From the NCBI GenBank assembly GCA_019309045.1, contig JAFDGZ010000010.1:1-57457 (forward strand): DNA of 57,457 nucleotides. The letters run 5' to 3'. Each line of letters begins with the position of its first letter. Positions within the stretch are counted from its first letter, which is position 1. Shown here piece after piece: positions 1-9,802 of the stretch. The notes beneath the pieces are model-generated. The model was not told the origin of the DNA. It saw nothing but the letters and a program-made list of their open reading frames with translations, and searched no databases. A program made the translations under genes and the position numbers. The stretch is from Deltaproteobacteria bacterium (GTDB lineage: Bacteria > Desulfobacterota > Syntrophobacteria > BM002).

Positions 1-1
1 G

Positions 2-259
2 TATGTATTGAAGAAGGAGGAGGGAGGTCGGCACACGCCGTTTTTCAATGGATATCGGCCGCAGTTTTATTTTCGCACTACGGATGTGACCGGGGTGGTG
101 ACGCTGCCCGAGGGAGTGGAGATGGTCATGCCTGGTGACAATGTGGCCATGCGGGTGGAGTTGATCACTCCTATAGCTATGGAGAAGGAGCTGCGCTTTG
201 CCATTCGGGAGGGAGGTCGCACGGTGGGTGCGGGAGTCATCAGCGAGGTCATCGAATAA
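2..259 (+). CDS. tuf: Elongation factor Tu, C-terminal end (partial)
   Basis: The open frame enters from the left edge and encodes the last 85 residues of EF-Tu, the GTPase that delivers aminoacyl-tRNA to the ribosome. What is visible is domain 3: the motifs [33 protein letters not shown] and the closing [14 protein letters not shown] are those of bacterial EF-Tu. The GTPase domain and the start codon lie outside the window. It sits 66 bp upstream of rpsJ, the usual tuf-S10 junction, and probably shares a transcript with it. The identification is essentially certain; whether this is the only tuf copy cannot be judged. Confidence 0.97.
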   Translation, partial: YVLKKEEGGRHTPFFNGYRPQFYFRTTDVTGVVTLPEGVEMVMPGDNVAMRVELITPIAMEKELRFAIREGGRTVGAGVISEVIE

Positions 260-325
260 CCGGGCCAACTCCCTGATGTTGCCTCTGTTTCTCTCAGTTT
301 TTGTCAGGCGTGAGGTGGAGAGAGC

Positions 326-634
326 ATGACGAATCAGAAGATACGTATACGACTCAAGGCTTACGACCACAAATTGCTGGATCAGTCGGCCAACGAGATT
401 GTCGAGACTGCCAGGAGGACGGGTGCCAAGGTGGCGGGTCCCATACCTCTGCCCACCAAGATCAACAAATATTGTGTGCTGCGCTCTCCCCATGTGGACA
501 AGAAGTCCAGAGAACAGTTCGAGATCAGGACACACAAACGGCTTCTGGACATTGTGGAGCCGACACAGCAAACTGTGGACGCGCTGATGAAACTCGATCT
601 TTCAGCGGGTGTGGATGTAGAGATTAAGCTCTAG
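326..634 (+). CDS. rpsJ: Ribosomal protein uS10
   Basis: This 102-residue protein of the 30S head is also the NusE subunit of transcription antitermination complexes. The family signatures [15 protein letters not shown] at the N-terminus, [12 protein letters not shown] around residues 38-49 and the THKRLLDI segment near residue 70 are all present, and the length is normal. The ATG start follows a purine-rich GGAGAGAG stretch. It opens the S10 operon directly after tuf. No L4-type leader structure was recognised in the 66-bp gap, so autoregulation cannot be inferred here. Confidence 0.98.
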   Translation: MTNQKIRIRLKAYDHKLLDQSANEIVETARRTGAKVAGPIPLPTKINKYCVLRSPHVDKKSREQFEIRTHKRLLDIVEPTQQTVDALMKLDLSAGVDVEIKL

Positions 635-715
635 TAGAGGTCTGCCTGGCGATTCGGTGCGGCCAGCCGCCTGTGCGGCTGTTCCGGGCAACACGGGCAG
701 GATGGGTGCGAGACC

Positions 716-1363
716 ATGATCAATGCGTTGATCGGCAAGAAACTGGGCATGTCCCGGCAGTTTTCCTCCAGTGGTGAAGTGACGCCGGTAACAGTAATCC
801 AGGCGGGACCGTGCGTCATTACCCAGATAAAGTCCACTGACAAGGAGGGCTACAATGCCCTGCAGCTCGGCTTTGGAGAAAAGAAGCCGCAGAGGACCAC
901 CAAGCCGCTGTTGGGTCATTTCAACAAGTGCGGCAAGGGACCCTTTGCAGTGCTGCGGGAAGTGAGAGTGGCTGCTGTTGACGACTACGAGGTGGGCCAG
1001 GAGATACGGGCTGACATATTTCGCCCTGGCGAGATGGTGGCGGTAACAGCCACCAGCAAGGGCAAGGGCTTCGCCGGCACTATCAAACGCTGGAATTTCA
1101 GTCGGGGACCAATGAGCCACGGCAGCAAGAACAAGAGGCCGCCAGGCTCCATCGGCTGCAGCGCCACGCCTTCCAGGGTGGTCAGGGGACGGAAGATGCC
1201 GGGCCAGATGGGCAATCGCCGGGTAACGGTGAAGAACCTGCAGATCGTGGATATTCGTCCTGAACAGAATCTGATTCTCTTGAAGGGTGCGGTTCCTGGC
1301 GGGCGCAATGGGATTGTGATGATCAGACGAGGCAACAGAATGCCAGCTCGGACAACGAAGTGA
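716..1363 (+). CDS. rplC: Ribosomal protein uL3
   Basis: A 215-residue 50S protein that binds 23S rRNA near the peptidyl-transferase centre and acts early in assembly. It starts with the typical MINALIGKKLGM and carries the long-loop signature KGKGFAGTIKRWNF followed by RGPMSHGSKNKRPPG and GQMGNRRVTVKNL. The position equivalent to the methylated glutamine of E. coli L3 is Cys here (GSIGCS), as in many bacteria lacking that modification. It lies 81 bp after rpsJ. A minus-strand frame overlapping it is only a shadow. Confidence 0.98.
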   Translation: MINALIGKKLGMSRQFSSSGEVTPVTVIQAGPCVITQIKSTDKEGYNALQLGFGEKKPQRTTKPLLGHFNKCGKGPFAVLREVRVAAVDDYEVGQEIRADIFRPGEMVAVTATSKGKGFAGTIKRWNFSRGPMSHGSKNKRPPGSIGCSATPSRVVRGRKMPGQMGNRRVTVKNLQIVDIRPEQNLILLKGAVPGGRNGIVMIRRGNRMPARTTK

Positions 1364-1425
1364 AAATGAACAGCGGCTCGCACCGGGCCTGTCGAGACTG
1401 AACATGTGAAGAGGTGACACTGGCA

Positions 1426-2049
1426 ATGCCAACACTGGCTGTTTTCAATAACAAAAAAGAGCAGATCGGCGAGATACAACTGAAGGACGAGATTTTTGCC
1501 GTGCAGGTCAAGCCTCACATCCTGCACCAGATTGTGACTATGCAGCTGGCAAAGAGGCGGGCCGGCAGCGCCTCCACCAAGAGCCGCTCTGAAGTTCGGG
1601 GCAGCCGCAGAAAGCCCTGGCGGCAAAAGGGAACGGGTCGGGCCCGCGCTGGCACCAGGCAGTCGCCTCTGTGGCGCGGCGGCGGCGTGGCATTCGGGCC
1701 GAAGCCCAGGGATTACACGCCAAAGGTCAACAAGAAGATACGCAGAGAAGGGTTGAAGATGGCCCTGAGCGACAAATGCCAGAACGAGCAGATGGTCATA
1801 CTCGACTCTTTTGCCCTGGAGCGCATCAAGACCAGGGACTTTCTCGAAGTCTTGCAGGCTTTTGAGACTGACAATGCCCTGATCGTAGTTGCCGACTCTG
1901 ACGAGAAGCTCGAACTCTCAGCGCGCAACGTGCCGTATGTCAACGTGCTGCGCACTGAGGGGCTCAATGTCTACGACATTCTCAGACACGAGCAGTTGAT
2001 CCTCATGCAGGACGCGGTGGCGAAAATTGAATCTGCCCTGTTGAGTTAG
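1426..2049 (+). CDS. rplD: Ribosomal protein uL4
   Basis: A 207-residue 50S protein lining the exit tunnel; in enterobacteria it also represses its own operon. The extended loop contains RGSRRKPWRQKGTGRARAG and SPLWRGGGVAFGP, diagnostic of L4. The frame is open from a GTG at 1414, but ATG 1426 is preferred because GAGGTG at 1411-1416 gives normal ribosome-binding spacing and MPTLAVFN is the expected N-terminus. It is followed at 71 bp by rplW. Confidence 0.97.
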   Translation: MPTLAVFNNKKEQIGEIQLKDEIFAVQVKPHILHQIVTMQLAKRRAGSASTKSRSEVRGSRRKPWRQKGTGRARAGTRQSPLWRGGGVAFGPKPRDYTPKVNKKIRREGLKMALSDKCQNEQMVILDSFALERIKTRDFLEVLQAFETDNALIVVADSDEKLELSARNVPYVNVLRTEGLNVYDILRHEQLILMQDAVAKIESALLS

Positions 2050-2120
2050 CTCGAGCGCAGCTCCGATGCCCGGGCGGCTAACAACAGGGTAGCACAACGT
2101 TGGCGAAGGTGGAGAACACC

Positions 2121-2411
2121 ATGGAGAATCCACATCAGGTTCTACGACGACCGCTCATTACAGAAAAGAGTACTATTCAGAAGGAGCTGCACAACCAGCT
2201 CACCTTCGAAGTTGATCGAAGGGCGAACAAGGTAGAGATCAAGAGGGCGGTAGAAGAGATCTTCAAAGTGAAGGTCCACAGGGTATGCACCAGCAATTAT
2301 GAGGGCAAGAAGAAGCGGCTGGGTCGCTTCGAGGGGCGGCGGCGACACTGGAAGAAGGCAGTGGTTACCCTGAAGCCCGGACAGAAGATAGAATTTTTCG
2401 AGGGAGTCTAG
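2121..2411 (+). CDS. rplW: Ribosomal protein uL23
   Basis: A small 50S protein (96 residues from this start) at the exit-tunnel mouth, where trigger factor and SRP dock. Family features include [12 protein letters not shown] near the N-terminus and the central loop [23 protein letters not shown]. The frame extends upstream to a TTG at 2100, but ATG 2121 is chosen because AAGGTGGAG at 2106-2114 is well spaced from it. It lies between rplD and rplB in the S10 operon. Confidence 0.95.
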   Translation: MENPHQVLRRPLITEKSTIQKELHNQLTFEVDRRANKVEIKRAVEEIFKVKVHRVCTSNYEGKKKRLGRFEGRRRHWKKAVVTLKPGQKIEFFEGV

Positions 2412-2513
2412 AGCGCAGCTGCTCCCGAAACTGATTTTCAGGGAGCTGCCTTACAAGCACATTGTTGGTGGCTGCCGTGAACTTCACGCAGCAAAGACCA
2501 GGAGAGAAACAAC

Positions 2514-3338
2514 ATGGCGATAAGAGCGGTGAAACCAACTTCTGCTGGCAGAAGGTTTCAGAGCTATTCCACCTTCGAGGAAATTACCCGGCGTACTCCG
2601 GAGAAGAGCCTGCTGAGACCGCTGAAGAAATCTGGAGGGCGCAACAGCTATGGACGAGTCACTGTCAGACACCGGGGCGGGGGCCACAAGAGGCGCTACC
2701 GCGTCATTGACTTCAAGCGCGACAAGAACGACATCCCCGCCAAAGTGGCCTCCATTGAATACGATCCGAATCGCAGCGCCAGGATAGCGCTGCTGCACTA
2801 TGCGGATGGGGAGAAGCGTTACATCCTTGCTCCCCTGGGCATCCAGGTGGGTGACACAGTGATAGCCAGTGACAGCGCGGATATCAAGCCCGGCAACACC
2901 CTGCCTCTGGAAAAAATCCCGCTGGGCACCATCATCCACAACCTGGAGATGAAGGTGGGCAAAGGCGGCCAACTTGTCAGAAGTGCGGGGGGCGGCGCTC
3001 AGCTGATGGCCAAAGAGGGACGCTATGCGCAGGTCCGTCTTCCCTCTGGGGAGGTGCGCAAGATCCTGCTCAAATGCAAGGCCACCATTGGCCAGATAGG
3101 CAACATAGAACACGAAAACATCAGTTATGGCAAGGCAGGAAGAACTCGCTGGTTTGGCCGCCGACCAAGGGTGCGGGGAGTAGCCATGAACCCGGTGGAT
3201 CACCCCCACGGCGGCGGCGAAGGGAAGAGTTCCGGAGGGCGACATCCGGTGACCCCGTGGGGCATGCCCACCAAGGGCTACCGCACCCGCAGGCCCAAAC
3301 CGAGCGACAAGCTGATCGTAAAAAGACGCAACCGCTAG
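2514..3338 (+). CDS. rplB: Ribosomal protein uL2
   Basis: A 274-residue primary 23S rRNA-binding protein needed for subunit association and peptidyl transfer. The N-terminal [15 protein letters not shown], the central RNA-binding region with [16 protein letters not shown], and the C-terminal [13 protein letters not shown] containing the conserved functional histidine are all intact. Length is standard. The ATG follows GGAGAGAAACAAC. rpsS begins 24 bp downstream. Confidence 0.98.
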   Translation: MAIRAVKPTSAGRRFQSYSTFEEITRRTPEKSLLRPLKKSGGRNSYGRVTVRHRGGGHKRRYRVIDFKRDKNDIPAKVASIEYDPNRSARIALLHYADGEKRYILAPLGIQVGDTVIASDSADIKPGNTLPLEKIPLGTIIHNLEMKVGKGGQLVRSAGGGAQLMAKEGRYAQVRLPSGEVRKILLKCKATIGQIGNIEHENISYGKAGRTRWFGRRPRVRGVAMNPVDHPHGGGEGKSSGGRHPVTPWGMPTKGYRTRRPKPSDKLIVKRRNR

Positions 3339-3362
3339 TTTGACAGGCGTGAGGAGGAATAC

Positions 3363-3650
3363 ATGCCGCGATCACTAAAAAAGGGTCCATTTGTCGATGA
3401 GTCACTATTGAGAAAGGCACTGCGAGCTCAAGAGACTCAGGACCGCCGCATGATCAAGACCTGGTCTCGCCGCTCCACAATTCTTCCAGAGTTTGTGGGG
3501 CTCACTCTGGCGGTGCACAATGGCAGGAAGTTTATTCCAGTGTTTATTACGGAAAACATGGTGGGACACAAACTGGGGGAATTCGCGCCGACGAGAACCT
3601 TCTACGGTCATGCGGGCGCCAAGAAGAGCCGCTTGCGGGGTCAGAGATAA
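3363..3650 (+). CDS. rpsS: Ribosomal protein uS19
   Basis: A 95-residue protein of the 30S head that contacts S13 and the tRNA A-site region. It begins [15 protein letters not shown] and has the conserved [16 protein letters not shown] and [13 protein letters not shown] segments. The ATG follows GAGGAGGAATAC, a strong ribosome-binding site. It lies between rplB and rplV as expected; length is normal and nothing unusual was seen. Confidence 0.98.
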   Translation: MPRSLKKGPFVDESLLRKALRAQETQDRRMIKTWSRRSTILPEFVGLTLAVHNGRKFIPVFITENMVGHKLGEFAPTRTFYGHAGAKKSRLRGQR

Positions 3651-3686
3651 GCAGCGGCCAGAAGGTCTACCACTGGGATTGGGATT

Positions 3687-4022
3687 ATGGAGATAAAGGC
3701 AGTTGCTCGTTATGTGAGGATTTCACCACGCAAGGCCAGGTTGGTCACTGAACTGGTCAAGGGAAAGCCTGTGGAAGAGGCGCTCACCCAGCTGAAGTTC
3801 ACCCCCAAAAAGGGGGCCAGACTGGTGAGCAAGGTGCTCTATTCTGCCCTGGCCAATGCAGAGCAGTATCCCGGCATTGATGTGGATACGCTTTACATAA
3901 AGCGCATTTTTGTGGACGAAGGACCTCGAATGAAAAGGTGGCGGGCAAGGGCTATGGGACGGGCGACGAGAATCCTCAAACGCTCGAGCCACATAACAGT
4001 CATCCTGGACGAGAGCTGGTGA
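3687..4022 (+). CDS. rplV: Ribosomal protein uL22
   Basis: A 111-residue 50S protein whose beta-hairpin reaches into the exit tunnel and forms part of the macrolide-sensitive constriction. Signatures are RYVRISPRKARLVTELVKGK at the N-terminus and the hairpin region FVDEGPRMKRWRARAMGRA. The ATG follows GGGATT. A 125-bp gap separates its stop from the rpsC start, long for this operon and without a recognised feature. Confidence 0.97.
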   Translation: MEIKAVARYVRISPRKARLVTELVKGKPVEEALTQLKFTPKKGARLVSKVLYSALANAEQYPGIDVDTLYIKRIFVDEGPRMKRWRARAMGRATRILKRSSHITVILDESW

Positions 4023-4147
4023 ACCATGGGCGCTGCTCGCCAGGCAGCTTTATATGAGTAGGCAGAGGGGCCCCAGGAGGCCGGCGGCGCTGCCGTGAGC
4101 CAGGGGCCATGGAAAGACTGGGTGCAAAGCTAGACTGGAGGTTGAGA

Positions 4148-4774
4148 TTGGGTCAAAAGGTACATCCCGTGGGACTGCGGCTGGGCATTATTCGCTCTTG
4201 GGATTCCAGATGGTTTGCCAAGAAGGGCTATTCACAGCTTGTCTACGAAGACAAAAAGATCCGGGAGTTCATAAAAGAAAAACTCTACCATGCCGGAGTC
4301 TCGCGTATTGAAATAGAGCGGGCAGCTGACAGGGCAAAGATAAAGATCTTTACGGCTCGCCCCGGCATTGTCATAGGCAAGAAGGGGGCGGAGATCGAGG
4401 CCCTGAAAAAGGTGCTGGAGCAGAAGTTCAAGAGAGAAATTCTCATAGATATTCAGGAGGTCCGCAAGCCCGAGATGGATGCGGTGCTGGTGGCAGAAAA
4501 CATAGCTTTGCAGCTGACTCGTCGGGTGGCCTTTCGCCGGGCCATGAAAAAGGCGGTGAGTTCGGCCCTGAAGTTCGGGGCCAAGGGAGTACGGGTGGCC
4601 TGCGCCGGGCGCCTTGGAGGCGCAGAAATGGCCAGACGTGAGTGGTACCGGGAGGGGCGGGTGCCCCTGCACACGCTTCGAGCCGACATTGACTACGGTA
4701 CGGCAGTAGCCAAGACCACCTACGGAGTTATTGGCGTAAAGGTGTGGATCTTCAAGGGAGAGGTTCTTACCTGA
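4148..4774 (+). CDS. rpsC: Ribosomal protein uS3 (TTG start)
   Basis: A 208-residue protein of the 30S mRNA entry site. It has an N-terminal [13 protein letters not shown], a KH domain with [14 protein letters not shown], and the C-terminal [20 protein letters not shown] region. The frame is open from an ATG at 4109, but that would add 13 unconserved residues. TTG 4148 restores the canonical MGQKVHP start and follows a GGAGG box at 4137-4141 with 6-nt spacing, so it is preferred. Downstream rplP begins 25 bp later. Confidence 0.96.
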   Translation: MGQKVHPVGLRLGIIRSWDSRWFAKKGYSQLVYEDKKIREFIKEKLYHAGVSRIEIERAADRAKIKIFTARPGIVIGKKGAEIEALKKVLEQKFKREILIDIQEVRKPEMDAVLVAENIALQLTRRVAFRRAMKKAVSSALKFGAKGVRVACAGRLGGAEMARREWYREGRVPLHTLRADIDYGTAVAKTTYGVIGVKVWIFKGEVLT

Positions 4775-4799
4775 ACAATATCACAGGGAGTGCTGAGAT

Positions 4800-5216
4800 A
4801 TGTTAGCGCCCAAAAAGGTAAAATACCGCAAGCAACAGAAGGGCAGAATGAAAGGCAAGGCCTACCGCGGCTCCACGCTGGAATTCGGAGACTATGGACT
4901 GCAGGCCACTGAATGCGCCTGGATGACTGCGCGGCAAATAGAGGCTGCTCGAATCGCCATGACCCGCCACATCAAGCGGGGCGGCAAGATCTGGATTCGG
5001 GTGTTCCCGGACAAGCCTGTCACCAAGAAGCCCACTGAGACCAGAATGGGCAAAGGCAAGGGTGCGCCCGAGGGCTGGGTTGCAGTGGTTCGTCCCGGCA
5101 AGATGTTGTACGAAATGGAGGGTGTCCCAGAGCCGGTGGCCCGGGAGGCTTTCAGGCTGGCCGGGCACAAACTGGGCTTCAAAACAAGATTTGTGAGTCG
5201 TGGAGGGAGTGCATGA
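4800..5216 (+). CDS. rplP: Ribosomal protein uL16
   Basis: A 138-residue 50S protein near the A-site tRNA elbow. It starts [19 protein letters not shown] and contains [20 protein letters not shown] and [16 protein letters not shown], diagnostic for L16. Its TGA stop overlaps the rpmC ATG by 4 nt (ATGA at 5213-5216), implying translational coupling. Confidence 0.98.
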   Translation: MLAPKKVKYRKQQKGRMKGKAYRGSTLEFGDYGLQATECAWMTARQIEAARIAMTRHIKRGGKIWIRVFPDKPVTKKPTETRMGKGKGAPEGWVAVVRPGKMLYEMEGVPEPVAREAFRLAGHKLGFKTRFVSRGGSA

Positions 5217-5413
5217 AAGCCAGCGAACTCAGAGAATTGAGCCGTGAGGAGTTGGAAGTCAAAGAGAGCGAACTGGTGGAAGCACTTTTCAACCTGAGAT
5301 TTCAACATGCTACCGGCCAACTGGACAATACGGCCCAGCTTGGCAAGACTCGCAGAGAAATCGCTCGTGTAAAAACCGTGTTGGCAGAGAAACGGAAGAG
5401 GGCCGGAGAATGA
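5213..5413 (+). CDS. rpmC: Ribosomal protein uL29
   Basis: A 66-residue helical protein at the exit tunnel next to L23. Typical features are [14 protein letters not shown], the [15 protein letters not shown] segment and a basic C-terminus. It overlaps both neighbours by 4 nt (rplP stop and rpsQ start), so rplP-rpmC-rpsQ form a tightly coupled trio. Confidence 0.97.
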   Translation: MKASELRELSREELEVKESELVEALFNLRFQHATGQLDNTAQLGKTRREIARVKTVLAEKRKRAGE

Positions 5414-5670
5414 AAAGGCGAGGTCTAGGAAAGAGCCAGACCGGTATCGTGGTCAGTGACAAGATGGACAAGACCGTGGTTGTCCGGGTCGACAGATTAG
5501 TGAAACACCCCATGTACAAGAAATATGTGCGTAGACGATCGCAGTTCATGGCACACGATGAACAGAATGCGTGCCAGATAGGTGATCGGGTGTTGATCCG
5601 CGAAACCAGGCCCCTCAGCAAAACCAAGCGCTGGCGGGTCAGCAAGATTATAGAGAAGGCTGTTACTTGA
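5410..5670 (+). CDS. rpsQ: Ribosomal protein uS17
   Basis: An 86-residue primary 16S rRNA-binding protein with an OB-fold. The family core [19 protein letters not shown], then [10 protein letters not shown] and [20 protein letters not shown], is complete. Its ATG overlaps the rpmC stop by 4 nt. A 91-bp gap follows before rplN. Confidence 0.98.
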   Translation: MKRRGLGKSQTGIVVSDKMDKTVVVRVDRLVKHPMYKKYVRRRSQFMAHDEQNACQIGDRVLIRETRPLSKTKRWRVSKIIEKAVT

Positions 5671-5761
5671 CAGGGAGCTCGTCTCGAGGCTGTTTCTGGG
5701 AAGAAGGTGCCATTGGCCGGTGCAGGGTTGTAATGTAGAGAGCGAACTGACGGAGTGAGAG

Positions 5762-6130
5762 ATGATTCAGGCAGAAACCAAACTCCTGGCTGCCGACAAT
5801 TCAGGGGCCAAGAAACTTTACTGTATCAAGGTGCTGGGTGGCTCGCGCAAACGGTATGCCACGGTAGGAGATATCATTGTGGTCTCCGTCAAGGAAGCTA
5901 TTCCCAATGCCAAGGTGAAAAAGGGCGACGTGCTGAAGGCAGTGGTGGTAAGGACCAAGAAGGAGATCCCCAGGCCGGACGGTTCCTACATTCGTTTCGA
6001 TGACAACTCGGCGGTCCTGGTGAACCAGCAGCGCGAACCCATCGGTACCCGCATCTTTGGACCGGTGGCCCGGGAGTTGCGAGCCAAACGTTTTATGAAA
6101 ATCATCTCGCTGGCACCCGAGGTGCTCTAG
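5762..6130 (+). CDS. rplN: Ribosomal protein uL14
   Basis: A 122-residue 50S protein at the subunit interface. It begins [19 protein letters not shown] and contains [20 protein letters not shown], the [18 protein letters not shown] loop and [10 protein letters not shown] near the C-terminus. ATG follows GACGGAGTGAGAG. The exact standard length and full motif set leave no doubt. Confidence 0.98.
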   Translation: MIQAETKLLAADNSGAKKLYCIKVLGGSRKRYATVGDIIVVSVKEAIPNAKVKKGDVLKAVVVRTKKEIPRPDGSYIRFDDNSAVLVNQQREPIGTRIFGPVARELRAKRFMKIISLAPEVL

Positions 6131-6156
6131 CAGCGGCCTGAGAGGGTAGAGATCCT

Positions 6157-6486
6157 ATGGCAGTGCGCAAGAAATACCATATAAAGAGAGACGATACGGT
6201 CATGGTCATTGCCGGCAAGGAGAAGGGAAAAACCGGCAAGGTCTTGAAAGTATTTCCCAAGAAAGACAGGGCAGTGGTGGAAAAGGTGAATTTCATCAAG
6301 CGCCACCTGCGCCCTGGGGCCTACAGCCGCCAGGGGGGAATTGTCGAGAAGGAAAACCCCCTGCATATCAGCAATCTCATGGTGGTGTGCAGCAAATGCA
6401 CGGATCCCACCAGAGTAGGGCGCAAGGTCCTGGAAGACGGCAAGAGGGTTCGCTACTGCAAGAAGTGCGGCGAGATTCTGGATTGA
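6157..6486 (+). CDS. rplX: Ribosomal protein uL24, zinc-ribbon form
   Basis: A 109-residue assembly-initiator protein of the 50S subunit. The KOW motif is seen around residues 13-40 ([19 protein letters not shown]). The C-terminal part carries four cysteines, C78-x2-C81 and C101-x2-C104, forming a likely zinc ribbon as in many non-enterobacterial L24 proteins. It is followed by a 140-bp gap before rplE, among the longest within the operon, where no promoter or structure was recognised. Confidence 0.97.
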   Translation: MAVRKKYHIKRDDTVMVIAGKEKGKTGKVLKVFPKKDRAVVEKVNFIKRHLRPGAYSRQGGIVEKENPLHISNLMVVCSKCTDPTRVGRKVLEDGKRVRYCKKCGEILD

Positions 6487-6626
6487 AGCAGGCAGAAGTC
6501 CCACACCAGGAGGGCCTCGGCAGGGGCGCGAGTCGGCCTGCAAGAGAAGACGACACACCTCCTGTGGATGTGAACGGCGGCTGCCTCGCCTGAAAATATG
6601 TATAGATTGCTGTCGGGGATAGATAG

Positions 6627-7166
6627 ATGTCGAGATTGAGAGAAATGTACGAACAAGATCTGAAGCCGGCCCTGATGAAGGAATTCCAGTACAAGAGCCC
6701 CATGCAGGTGCCGCGCCTGGAAAAGATTGTCCTCAACATGGGTCTGGGTGAGGCTATTCACAATATAAAAGTGTTGGATGCAGCGGTGGAGGAAATGGCT
6801 CTCATTGCTGGCCAGCGGCCGGTGGTCACCAGAGCCCGCAAGTCCATTGCTTCCTTCAAACTGCGGGCAGGAATGCCAATCGGCTGCCGGGTCACCCTGA
6901 GGCGGGAGAAGATGTACGACTTTTTCGACAAGCTGGTCAATGTGGCCCTGCCCCGGGTGCGCGATTTTCGCGGCGTCTCTGACAGGTCCTTTGACGGTCG
7001 CGGCAACTATACGCTGGGAATCAAGGAGCACATCATCTTCCCAGAAATCGACTACGACAAGATTGACAAGATAAAGGGCCTGAACATCACCGTGGTGACG
7101 AGCGCTAGAACTGATGAAGAAGGCAAGGCCCTGTTGAAAATGATGGGCATGCCTTTCCGGAACTAG
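6627..7166 (+). CDS. rplE: Ribosomal protein uL5
   Basis: A 179-residue protein that binds 5S rRNA and contacts the P-site tRNA. Conserved segments are [32 protein letters not shown]-like sequence and [22 protein letters not shown] 6627 follows GGGGAT. It is separated from rpsN by 133 bp. Length matches the family. Confidence 0.98.
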   Translation: MSRLREMYEQDLKPALMKEFQYKSPMQVPRLEKIVLNMGLGEAIHNIKVLDAAVEEMALIAGQRPVVTRARKSIASFKLRAGMPIGCRVTLRREKMYDFFDKLVNVALPRVRDFRGVSDRSFDGRGNYTLGIKEHIIFPEIDYDKIDKIKGLNITVVTSARTDEEGKALLKMMGMPFRN

Positions 7167-7299
7167 AACTGCAGAGCAAGGGCAGGCTCTTGCTAGCCCG
7201 AGCGAGCTGCCTCTGATGGCAGCGCTGGCGGTCGGCGGCGAGTAAACAGGGCAGCAGAATAGCTCAATGGCTGCCCGCCTGAGTGTCAAGGAGGTAACT

Positions 7300-7485
7300 T
7301 TGGCTAGAAAAGCTCTTATTGCCAAGGCAGCAAGAACACCGAAATTCAAGGTCCGGGCATACAACCGTTGTCCGCTATGCGGGCGTCCCAGGGCCTTTCT
7401 GCGAAAATTCGGCATCTGCCGGATCTGTTTCAGGACTATGGCGCTCAACGGGGAACTGCCGGGCGTAATAAAGTCGAGCTGGTAG
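7300..7485 (+). CDS. rpsN: Ribosomal protein uS14, zinc-binding type (TTG start)
   Basis: The 61-residue short form of S14, with a zinc knuckle made of C24, C27, C40 and C43 ([13 protein letters not shown] and GICRICFR). The frame opens upstream at 7267, but the consensus AAGGAGGT at 7288-7295 and the canonical MARKAL start point to TTG 7300, which gives exactly the usual length. rpsH starts 14 bp downstream. Confidence 0.96.
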   Translation: MARKALIAKAARTPKFKVRAYNRCPLCGRPRAFLRKFGICRICFRTMALNGELPGVIKSSW

Positions 7486-7499
7486 AAAGGAGCACGTCT

Positions 7500-7898
7500 A
7501 TGGTGATGACGGATTCCATTGCGGATTTTCTCACCCGCATCCGGAATGCTTGTATGGCGAGGTTCGACAAAGTAGATATGCCATCATCGAAGATGAAGTT
7601 GAACATAGCCAGAGTACTTAAAGAAGAAGGCTATATCAAAAATTTCAAGCTGATCAAAGACAAGAGACAGGGGATCTTGCGATTGTATCTCAAATACGAC
7701 GAGCATAATGAGCCTGTGATCGAAGGGTTGCAACGGGTGAGCAAGCCCAGTTGCAGGGTCTATGTGCGTCATGATAAGATTCCTTATGTTCTCAATGGGT
7801 TGGGTACAGCGATCCTGTCGACGTCCAGGGGGATCATCACGGATCGAGAGGCTCGCAAACAGAAGCTGGGCGGCGAACTGCTGTGCAAGATCTGGTAA
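7500..7898 (+). CDS. rpsH: Ribosomal protein uS8
   Basis: A 132-residue 16S rRNA-binding protein; in E. coli it represses the spc operon. Seen are [27 protein letters not shown], the SKPSCRVYV segment and the C-terminal [19 protein letters not shown] signature. The open frame runs back into rpsN, but the AAAGGAG box at 7486-7492 selects ATG 7500; ATG 7506 is the alternative. Confidence 0.97.
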   Translation: MVMTDSIADFLTRIRNACMARFDKVDMPSSKMKLNIARVLKEEGYIKNFKLIKDKRQGILRLYLKYDEHNEPVIEGLQRVSKPSCRVYVRHDKIPYVLNGLGTAILSTSRGIITDREARKQKLGGELLCKIW

Positions 7899-7931
7899 AA
7901 TGTTGACTGGCAAAAGGGAGGAAACCATTCC

Positions 7932-8471
7932 ATGTCGCGTGTTGGCAAAAAACCCATCGAGCTTCCCAAGGGTGTGGAAGTCAAGATTCAGGGCTCCCAG
8001 ATAGAGGTAAAGGGGGCCAAGGGCACCCTGAAGAGAACGCTCCACCCCAGCGTGGAGGTGGGTGTGGTGGATGGCACCATCCAGGTGAACGCAGCTGACG
8101 ACAGCAGACAGTCGCAGGCTATCCGGGGGCTGACTCGCACCCTGATCAACAACATGGTTGTGGGGGTGAGCCAGGGTTACTCCAGGGTTCTCGAAATCAA
8201 TGGTGTGGGCTATCGAGCCGATGTGAGAGGCAATACCCTGAATCTGAGCCTGGGATACTCTCATCCTATTGAGTTCAAACTGCCGAAAGGCATAAATGCT
8301 GCGGTGGACAAGCAGAACCGCATCACCCTGACAGGTATCGACAAGGAGCTTCTGGGACAGACAGCGGCCCAGATTCGCGCCTTCCGTCGCGCTGAACCTT
8401 ATAAGGGAAAAGGCATAAAGTACGCTGAGGAAACAATTCGGCGCAAGGTGGGCAAGGCAGGAGCAAAATAG
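7932..8471 (+). CDS. rplF: Ribosomal protein uL6
   Basis: A 179-residue 50S protein with two repeated alpha/beta domains, located near the sarcin-ricin loop. It starts MSRVGKKPIELPKGVEV and ends with the L6 signature PEPYKGKGIKYAEE-like sequence (here AEPYKGKGIKYAEE). ATG follows AAAGGGAGGAAACC. Gene order rpsH-rplF-rplR is canonical. Confidence 0.98.
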   Translation: MSRVGKKPIELPKGVEVKIQGSQIEVKGAKGTLKRTLHPSVEVGVVDGTIQVNAADDSRQSQAIRGLTRTLINNMVVGVSQGYSRVLEINGVGYRADVRGNTLNLSLGYSHPIEFKLPKGINAAVDKQNRITLTGIDKELLGQTAAQIRAFRRAEPYKGKGIKYAEETIRRKVGKAGAK

Positions 8472-8558
8472 GCTCGAGGAAAGGATCATTGAGCCCGCTG
8501 CTGCTGGATTGCTTCAGATGGCAACAGCCGCAAGGTTGAGCGTGAAGAGGGAATTGAG

Positions 8559-8930
8559 ATGAAATCGAGACAGAATCCGAGGCTGGCGGCCAGACTCAAA
8601 CGCAAGAGACGAATTCGTCAGAAAATTTACGGGACCCCGGAGCGTCCCAGGTTGAGCGTTTTTCGCAGCAGCAGACACATCTATGCGCAGCTCGTCGACG
8701 ATGTCAACGGGGTGACGCTGATAGCAGCCTCCACTCGAACTCCGGAAATCCGGGAACAGGAAAAGGCAAAGGGCAAGATCGAATATGCCAAACGCGTGGG
8801 ACAATTGATAGCAGCCAGGGCTCAGGCCAGGGGAATAGAGAAAGTGGTGTTCGATCGCAATGGCTTTCTCTACCACGGCCGGGTACGGGCCCTTGCCATG
8901 GCTGCCAGAGAAGCTGGGCTGAAATTCTAG
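8559..8930 (+). CDS. rplR: Ribosomal protein uL18
   Basis: A 123-residue 5S rRNA-binding protein. A basic N-terminus ([18 protein letters not shown]) precedes [19 protein letters not shown], and the C-terminus has [17 protein letters not shown], all typical. ATG follows GAGGGAATTGAG. rpsE begins 16 bp after its stop. Confidence 0.98.
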   Translation: MKSRQNPRLAARLKRKRRIRQKIYGTPERPRLSVFRSSRHIYAQLVDDVNGVTLIAASTRTPEIREQEKAKGKIEYAKRVGQLIAARAQARGIEKVVFDRNGFLYHGRVRALAMAAREAGLKF

Positions 8931-8946
8931 CAGAGGAGATGGTCCC

Positions 8947-9447
8947 TTGTATGAATTGGACGCAAAGGAGTTGCAGTTAATCGATAAGGTGGTTCACATC
9001 AGCCGCGTGGCCAAAGTGGTGAAGGGTGGACGGAGATTCAGCTTCAGCGCCATTGTGGTTGTTGGCGATGGCCAGGGATCAGTGGGCGCCGGCCTGGGGA
9101 AGGCGAACGAGGTGCCGGAGGCCATCCGCAAGGGTGTGGAACTGGCCAAGAAGAGCATGATCGAGATCCCCCTGGTTAACAATACCATACCGTATGAGGT
9201 AATCGGCCGTTTCGGCGCTGCCAGTGTGCTGCTAAAACCAGCCTCAGAGGGTACCGGTGTTATTGCCGGCGGTGCGGTGCGGGCCATTATGGAAGCGGCA
9301 GGGGTGCAGAATATTCTGACCAAGTGCATTGGCTCCAACAATCCGCACAATGTGGTGAAGGCCACCATGGCTGGTCTGGCTTCACTCAAGAGCCCTGCCA
9401 CCATCGCCCGGCGGCGGAACAAGACAGTGGAAGAAATCTGGGCATGA
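8947..9447 (+). CDS. rpsE: Ribosomal protein uS5 (TTG start)
   Basis: A 166-residue 30S protein of the mRNA entry channel and decoding-fidelity region. The dsRNA-binding-like N-terminal domain shows [20 protein letters not shown] and [15 protein letters not shown]; the C-terminal domain has [19 protein letters not shown]. No ATG fits; TTG 8947 lies 8 nt after AGAGGAG (8932-8938). It is followed by a 95-bp spacer containing a run of nine T (9518-9526) without a preceding hairpin worth calling a terminator. Confidence 0.97.
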   Translation: MYELDAKELQLIDKVVHISRVAKVVKGGRRFSFSAIVVVGDGQGSVGAGLGKANEVPEAIRKGVELAKKSMIEIPLVNNTIPYEVIGRFGAASVLLKPASEGTGVIAGGAVRAIMEAAGVQNILTKCIGSNNPHNVVKATMAGLASLKSPATIARRRNKTVEEIWA

Positions 9448-9542
9448 GGGCGGAAAGAGAGGCCCTTTGTCCGCAAATGGAACAGTGAGCCTCCCAGGAC
9501 CTGGAAAGACAAGGAACTTTTTTTTTCTCGAGAGGCGTGGAC

Positions 9543-9728
9543 ATGACACGAGCCATTGAAGTTACCCTGATCCGCAGCATGGTGGGGAGACCACGGAAGC
9601 ATAGAAGAGTTCTCAAGAGTCTCGGCTTGACCCGGATGCACAAGACCGTGACCCTCTATGACACGCCCCAGATAATGGGGGCAGTGCGCAAGGTGCAGCA
9701 CCTAGTCAAGGTGAAGCCTGTGTCATAG
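9543..9728 (+). CDS. rpmD: Ribosomal protein uL30
   Basis: A 61-residue 50S protein. Typical segments are IEVTLIRSMVGRPRKHR and LGLTRMHKTVTLYDTPQI. The frame is open from GTG 9537, but ATG 9543 fits better with AGAGG at 9531-9535. It sits between rpsE and rplO as in most spc operons. Confidence 0.95.
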   Translation: MTRAIEVTLIRSMVGRPRKHRRVLKSLGLTRMHKTVTLYDTPQIMGAVRKVQHLVKVKPVS

Positions 9729-9802
9729 CCCGGGGAGACTCTGTATCTGGCAAAATGCCGGTGATAAGGATAGATAAGAAGAGTGACTGGAGAGACTGAA
9801 GA

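Noticed and set aside
602-1435. 277-residue minus-strand frame over rplC
   Set aside because: It lies antisense to a fully conserved ribosomal protein gene, has no family motif, and is explained by GC-rich codon use.
6453-7448. 331-residue minus-strand frame over rplX-rpsN
   Set aside because: Antisense shadow of rplE and neighbours, with low-quality sequence and no ribosome-binding site.
9491-9526. Internal terminator before rpmD (CCAG-GAC-CTGG and nine T)
   Set aside because: The stem is only 4 bp and is 13 nt from the T-run, so it is unlikely to stop transcription within the operon.
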